From an uncultured Acidimicrobiales bacterium (GTDB taxonomy: Bacteria > Actinomycetota > Acidimicrobiia > Acidimicrobiales > SZUA-35), in assembly GCA_937976305.1 (NCBI GenBank), contig CALJSB010000007.1, forward strand, positions 1-64,000: a stretch of 64,000 nt of DNA, given 5' to 3'. The position numbers and the translations under genes were made by a program. This document shows, piece after piece, positions 60,179 through 64,000 of the stretch. The notes below the pieces were generated by a model. The model ran no database searches. It was not told the origin of the DNA and saw only the letters and a list, made by a program, of their open reading frames with translations. Positions within the stretch are counted from its first letter, which is position 1; each line of letters starts with the position of its first letter.

Positions 60179-61168
60179 CTACGAGAATCTCTCGTGCGCC
60201 ATGAGCGCAGCGCCGATCGAACCAGCTTCGACACCGAGCTGGGCAGGAACAATCAGTATGACCGGGCGATGACCCGCGCCGACGGTGTAGCTGTCGTAGC
60301 GATCCCGCACCTTGTCGATGAAGAAGTCGTTGATCTGGGTGAGGCCGCCGCCAAGCACGATGATGCTCGGATCAAGCAGGGCCACCAGGCTGGCCAGACC
60401 TCGAGCAACCCACGTTGCGAACTCATCGAACACGGCGGCGGCCTCGTTGTCGCCGAGAGCCATCGCTTCTGCGACATGTTCACCTCGAATATCGGCGACC
60501 ACTCCCCCAGCAAGTTCGACGATGGCGGTCCCCCGACCCTTCTCGGCGCGACCTCGCGCAATGTTGGCCAAGCCAGCGCCAGACGACACGGCTTCCCAGC
60601 AACCAACTCGGCCGCATGCACAGAGGTGACCGTCTCCAGAACCGTTGGGAGCAGCAGCGATCAACATGTGGCCAGGCTCACCGGCGAAACCATGTGCTCC
60701 AGTCACCACGCTTCCGCCGACAACCAAGCCGCCGGCGATTCCCGTTCCCTGGGCGACGATGATCGCATTGTCGTGGCCGACCGCAGCACCAAGGCGATGT
60801 TCAGCAACCGCAGCTGCGGTGCCGTCGTTGAACGCCATGACGTCGAGCCCAAACCGCTGGTGGAGATCGCTGGTCATGTCGAGCCCGAGCACACCCTGCA
60901 CGTTCGGCCCGTAGTGGAAGATGCCGTCGTGATCGACCAGCCCTGGCACGCCAACGCCCACAGCGGACGGCGAACCATGCGTTTGCATGAGTTCGTCAAC
61001 GACATCGCCGATGGCGTCGGAGAGCAGCAGTGCGTCACCGACGGGCGTCGGTCGTTTGATCGTCGTGTTCACCGTCCAGTCAGACGGATCTACGACACTG
61101 CCAAGGATCTTTGTTCCCCCGACATCGATACCGATGACGTGGGCGCCTGTGTTGCTCGAACTCGACAC
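60179..61168 (-). CDS. ROK family kinase, probable glucokinase
   Basis: This 329-residue ROK kinase begins HVIGIDVGGTKILGSVV. GVPGLVDHDG and IIVAQGTGIAGGLVVGG follow, then GEPGHMLI and the zinc motif CACGRVGCWEAVSSG, with the conserved Cys residues and catalytic-region Glu. IIVLGGGLTQ is the C-terminal helix start. A glucokinase function is the commonest for such proteins in actinobacteria. The start is GTG with no clear SD. Confidence 0.9.
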   Translation of the reverse strand: MSSSSNTGAHVIGIDVGGTKILGSVVDPSDWTVNTTIKRPTPVGDALLLSDAIGDVVDELMQTHGSPSAVGVGVPGLVDHDGIFHYGPNVQGVLGLDMTSDLHQRFGLDVMAFNDGTAAAVAEHRLGAAVGHDNAIIVAQGTGIAGGLVVGGSVVTGAHGFAGEPGHMLIAAAPNGSGDGHLCACGRVGCWEAVSSGAGLANIARGRAEKGRGTAIVELAGGVVADIRGEHVAEAMALGDNEAAAVFDEFATWVARGLASLVALLDPSIIVLGGGLTQINDFFIDKVRDRYDSYTVGAGHRPVILIVPAQLGVEAGSIGAALMAHERFS

Positions 61169-61233
61169 GGGTCAACTGTACGCGGGTCGCTGCGCCCGAC
61201 GTTGAGCCTTCGCTCCCGCGGCCTGGACGTGGG

Positions 61234-62919
61234 TCAGACGTTGGCCGGCACCATCGTGCCCTGGAGCGCTCGTCGAAGTCCGACTTGGCCAACCCATGCG
61301 TTCACGACGTCTCGCTCCGTGAGCAGAATCAGCTGCACTTCCTGAGCCATCGGCTCCAAGCTTTCGAGCAGGTTGACGATCTCTTCGTCACCCAGGCCGG
61401 TGAAGTCACCGTCGAGGAGGAGAGGCACAGCAGCACCGGCGTCAGCCCGTACTCGGTCGGCCATCCGCCGAACCTGAGCGCCCAGATCCTCTGTCGGCAC
61501 ACCAGCGTCCGCGTTCTCGGCTCGGGCAATGAGCGTCTCGAGGTCACGAACCCGGTCAGTCGACGCTGCCGCTTGAGCTTCACGTTGGTCGATGCGAGAC
61601 ATGGCACGAGCATGGCGTTGGAAGCGGACCTCGGCCTGGGCCAGGTCAGCCTGTAGCTGCTCGCGATCGGGCTCGTCGCCGATCATCATCTGGAGCTCGT
61701 TGCGAGCATTCTTCAGCCAGCTGTCCGCAAGATCCGGCAGTTCGACGGGGTCGACGGCTTCGATCGTCGCGCCATCGAGACCAACAGCAAGCAATTCGCC
61801 GACAAGATGCCGGGCCAGGTCGACCCATTCGGGGTTTTCCTTTTCCTCGACGAGTCCCTCGAGAGCGCCCCCCAAATCGTCGGGCAACATCATGCCCAGG
61901 TGGCCACGAGCTTCGTCCTTGATGCCGTCGAACTCGGCGTTGAGTCCGACGAACGTCGGGTCGATAGACAGCGCCGCTCGAGCCTCGTCAACTTCATTCC
62001 TGGCCGCTTCGACCTTTGCCGTTGCCAACTCGAGCGCCTGCACGTGCTCGGGTGCAGGTTCGGGCATCATCCGGTACATCACGTAGCCGGCGAACGTCCG
62101 CTGTCCAACCTTGGCCAACAACGCAGCTGCTTCGGACGTTTCATCGTCTGAGTTCTTGCGTCCACGCTTCTTCTTGTCGATCGACTCGGTGCTGAGTTCG
62201 GTCAGGCGAGCGTCTTCCTCAGGCGTCAACACAACGGGCACGGCGACGGACTTGGCGTGAGCCTCATCGTCGATGGCCTTGGTGAACGCTTCTTCAGCGT
62301 CGAGAATTCGCTGGTTCAGCTGATCGAGGTGGGACGAAGCTGCTTCGGTCGACGACTTGTAGGCATCCCAACGGGCGACCAGACCAGAGACCTCTTCGGG
62401 GGTCTCACGAATGACCGGGTTCACAGTTCGGATCTTTTCGACCGCTCTGGCCACCGACTCGATGTGAGCCTCGGCGCTCACCACTGCTGGGTCTCGTTCC
62501 TCGCGACCTTCGAGCTTGTCCTTCAATCGCTGCAGGTCCGCCAACGCAGAGGGCACGAGATCAGCCCGGGTCTCCTCGACGTAGATCGCATCGATCTGGG
62601 CTTGCTTGCGGGCTTGGTCGAGTTCGGCAATTCGACCTGGCAGGTCCAACTCGCCAACGACGCGGTCGTCGACAGCAAGAACAACGTCCTCGGTCGTGAA
62701 CGGGCCGATGCCCGTGGTGGCCTCGCCCTGCAGTTCCGTCAGCTGGCCGTCGACCTCGACGAGGCCAAAGGGCAGGGTGCGCGAACCGGTGGTGATTGCC
62801 CGGACCGCTTGAATCAGCGCTTCGCGCTGAGCGGGCCGAAGGCTGTGGATCTGGGACATGAACGGGTGAAGATCAACCGTTCCAAGCTCTTGACCGAGGT
62901 CGAGACGAAGTAGTCGCAT
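61234..62919 (-). CDS. SMC-like coiled-coil protein with degenerate ATPase ends
   Basis: This 561-residue protein has long coiled-coil segments between two terminal parts that resemble ABC/SMC-type ATPase halves. The N-terminus MRLLRLDLGQELGTVDLHPF...IHSLRPAQREALIQAV fits the opening of SMC/RecF heads. However, the Walker A GxxGxGK(S/T) is replaced by SLRPAQREA, with no Lys. The C-terminal AVPLLLDGDFTGLGDEEIVNLLESL, then EVQLILLTERD, resembles Walker B and D-loop, with Gly replacing the catalytic Glu. An in-frame stop 11 codons before the ATG excludes a hidden N-terminal Walker A. No family name is offered. Confidence 0.75.
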   Translation of the reverse strand: MRLLRLDLGQELGTVDLHPFMSQIHSLRPAQREALIQAVRAITTGSRTLPFGLVEVDGQLTELQGEATTGIGPFTTEDVVLAVDDRVVGELDLPGRIAELDQARKQAQIDAIYVEETRADLVPSALADLQRLKDKLEGREERDPAVVSAEAHIESVARAVEKIRTVNPVIRETPEEVSGLVARWDAYKSSTEAASSHLDQLNQRILDAEEAFTKAIDDEAHAKSVAVPVVLTPEEDARLTELSTESIDKKKRGRKNSDDETSEAAALLAKVGQRTFAGYVMYRMMPEPAPEHVQALELATAKVEAARNEVDEARAALSIDPTFVGLNAEFDGIKDEARGHLGMMLPDDLGGALEGLVEEKENPEWVDLARHLVGELLAVGLDGATIEAVDPVELPDLADSWLKNARNELQMMIGDEPDREQLQADLAQAEVRFQRHARAMSRIDQREAQAAASTDRVRDLETLIARAENADAGVPTEDLGAQVRRMADRVRADAGAAVPLLLDGDFTGLGDEEIVNLLESLEPMAQEVQLILLTERDVVNAWVGQVGLRRALQGTMVPANV

Positions 62920-62997
62920 AACCGTTCTTCGGCCCGTTCTGGACGCAACTCAAGAAACAATCCTGGTTGATCTCGCCGATCGAACCACCAAGGGCGC

Positions 62998-63465
62998 TCA
63001 GACAGCAGAGTTCTGCACACGAGCGCAGAATTCAGCGAGCGCAGCCCGCACGATCTTCCCCTCAGCACGACGCTTCACGAAACCTGGAAGCGGCACGGAG
63101 AGATCGATGATGAGCTCGTAGGTTACGTCGGTCAGATCGGGGGAATCTGCAGACTGTTCGAACCGATACAAGCCATCGATTCGGCGCATCAAATCGCCCT
63201 CGACGAGGCGCCATGACAGCCCATGAGGCGCATTGTCGTAGTCGTAGGCCAGCGAGTACTGGGTTCGGCGTCCGAACGACTCGGCTTCAAACGCTGCCAC
63301 GGTCGCCCGTCCGAGCTCATCTCGTTCAGTCACGTTGACGGCAGTGATGCCATTCACCCACTCGGGATAGGCCTCGAGATCGGTCGCGACAGCGAAACAG
63401 CGGTCGGCGGAGGCGGCAATCGTTGCGTGAACAATGCGCTCTTCGATGTGGGATGCCTGGGTCAC
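62998..63465 (-). CDS. SRPBCC family protein (polyketide cyclase/dehydrase-like)
   Basis: This 155-residue START-fold protein has IEERIVHATIAASADRCFAVATDLEAYPEWVNGI, the typical opening of polyketide-cyclase-like SRPBCC members. Strands YSLAYDYDNAPHGLSWRLVEGD and TDVTYELIIDLSVPLPGFVKRRAEGKIVRAAL follow, with the C-terminal helix. Such proteins bind lipids or ubiquinone-like molecules. It lies 78 nt upstream of the SMC-like gene on the same strand, so it may be co-transcribed. Ligand unknown. Confidence 0.88.
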   Translation of the reverse strand: MTQASHIEERIVHATIAASADRCFAVATDLEAYPEWVNGITAVNVTERDELGRATVAAFEAESFGRRTQYSLAYDYDNAPHGLSWRLVEGDLMRRIDGLYRFEQSADSPDLTDVTYELIIDLSVPLPGFVKRRAEGKIVRAALAEFCARVQNSAV

Positions 63466-63553
63466 CTACCCGATGGTAATCGGCAATCTGGGGGTTGGCG
63501 AAAGATGCTGCAGACTTGACACATCGGCAGCTTGCAGGTCACAACCTGGCGAA

Positions 63554-64000
63554 TCAATCTGGCCGAGACAGGTAGGCGCCGAAGCGCGAACCGACGATTG
63601 CCATCATGGCCAGACCAGCCAGAGCGACGAGCACGCTGAACGCCACGGATGTGAAGGGCCGCAGCGACGAGCCAACAATGCCGACAACTGTCTGCAGGAC
63701 CGCAGCGCCTGTGAAGAGCCGCCGGTCGGCAGAGACAACGGCTCCGTCGGCGAGGAAGAACGCACCGGCGACGCTCACGTACTCGATACGGCTGCGATTG
63801 GCTGCGGTGAGAAACGCAGAGATGAATGCGACGATTGCGATCAGAAAAACGACAAGGAACGCTCCGGCGATGACGGCACGGGTCGACCCCGGTACGAAGA
63901 CAGCGATCGCCGTCAGAGCGGCGTGTGCGACAGTGAGGACGATCGCAAAGCGACGCAGACCTCCCGGAGCTGAACCCGGAACGAGAGGGTCGGGCGGCCC
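63554..64000 (-). CDS. Membrane protein, N-terminal part outside the window
   Basis: The minus-strand frame is open from 64000 to the stop at 63554, giving 148 visible residues. Four hydrophobic segments are seen: FAIVLTVAHAALTAIAVFVPG, IAGAFLVVFLIAIVAFISAF, GAAVLQTVVGIVG and VAFSVLVALAGLAMMAIVG. It ends SRFGAYLSRPD. No signature of a known transporter is visible. A GTG at 63778 is internal, and the frame continues upstream of it, so the start is presumably beyond the edge. Function unknown. Confidence 0.65.
   Translation of the reverse strand, partial: GPPDPLVPGSAPGGLRRFAIVLTVAHAALTAIAVFVPGSTRAVIAGAFLVVFLIAIVAFISAFLTAANRSRIEYVSVAGAFFLADGAVVSADRRLFTGAAVLQTVVGIVGSSLRPFTSVAFSVLVALAGLAMMAIVGSRFGAYLSRPD

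Noticed and set aside
63434-63973. Plus-strand frame of 179 codons at the right edge
   Set aside because: Its product is rich in Asp, Arg and Glu with no pattern, and it lies opposite a frame encoding clear membrane helices that continues off the window.

Overview
The window looks like a chromosomal segment of a high-GC actinobacterium, most likely of the class Acidimicrobiia (Ilumatobacter-like). This is inferred from gene content and order, not from a database search. Supporting signs are a complete run of actinobacterial division and cell-wall genes, SepF and DivIVA, a DUF3040 protein, the proteasome activator Bpa, an mtrA-mtrB-lpqB-like locus, frequent GTG and TTG starts, and dense coding with many ATGA or GTGA overlaps. 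No prophage, insertion sequence, CRISPR array, rRNA or tRNA was found.

Layout. (1) 1-5.8 kb is a surface-polysaccharide region: the end of a possible glycosyltransferase, an O-antigen-ligase-like polymerase, two sulfotransferases, a flippase and a GT2 glycosyltransferase. (2) 5.8-16.7 kb, mostly minus strand, holds dnaE, a secreted CAP protein, a conserved unknown, bpa, a phosphodiesterase, a divergent Rrf2 regulator and nitroreductase, then rluD, lspA and a DksA-like gene. (3) ileS (plus strand) converges on the division/wall cluster, which runs on the minus strand from mraZ at 39.4 kb down to divIVA at 20.2 kb. Its order in the direction of transcription is mraZ, rsmH, ftsL, ftsI, murE, mraY, murD, ftsW, murG, murC, murB, ftsQ, ftsZ, pgeF, yggS, sepF, divIVA. 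Most neighbours overlap by 4 nt. murF is not between murE and mraY, and yggT is not between sepF and divIVA. (4) 39.6-43.7 kb holds a lipoate-ligase-like protein, an HNH protein, an acyl-CoA dehydrogenase, a small conserved protein and a ROK kinase. (5) 43.7-48.3 kb is a moxR-DUF58-transglutaminase operon, followed by DUF3040, dinB and nudix on the minus strand. (6) 50.9-55.1 kb carries a small membrane protein, an inositol monophosphatase and the mtrA-mtrB-lpqB-like operon. (7) 55-61 kb is rich in sugar kinases (galK, pfk, glpK, ROK), with a TetR regulator and a HAD phosphatase. (8) The right end has a large SMC-like protein lacking Walker A, an SRPBCC protein and a membrane protein cut by the window edge.

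The most notable signals are in non-coding DNA or in altered domains. They are: four perfectly phased 10-bp AAGTG-type repeats over a good promoter upstream of mraZ (a probable MraZ operator); five tandem 13-bp repeats upstream of sepF; three DnaA-box-like 9-mers beside a 20-bp inverted repeat upstream of dnaE; a DksA-like protein with a histone-H1-like tail and a lost zinc finger; a pseudo-ATPase SMC-like protein; and many short tandem duplications, both in frame in linkers and at gene starts.
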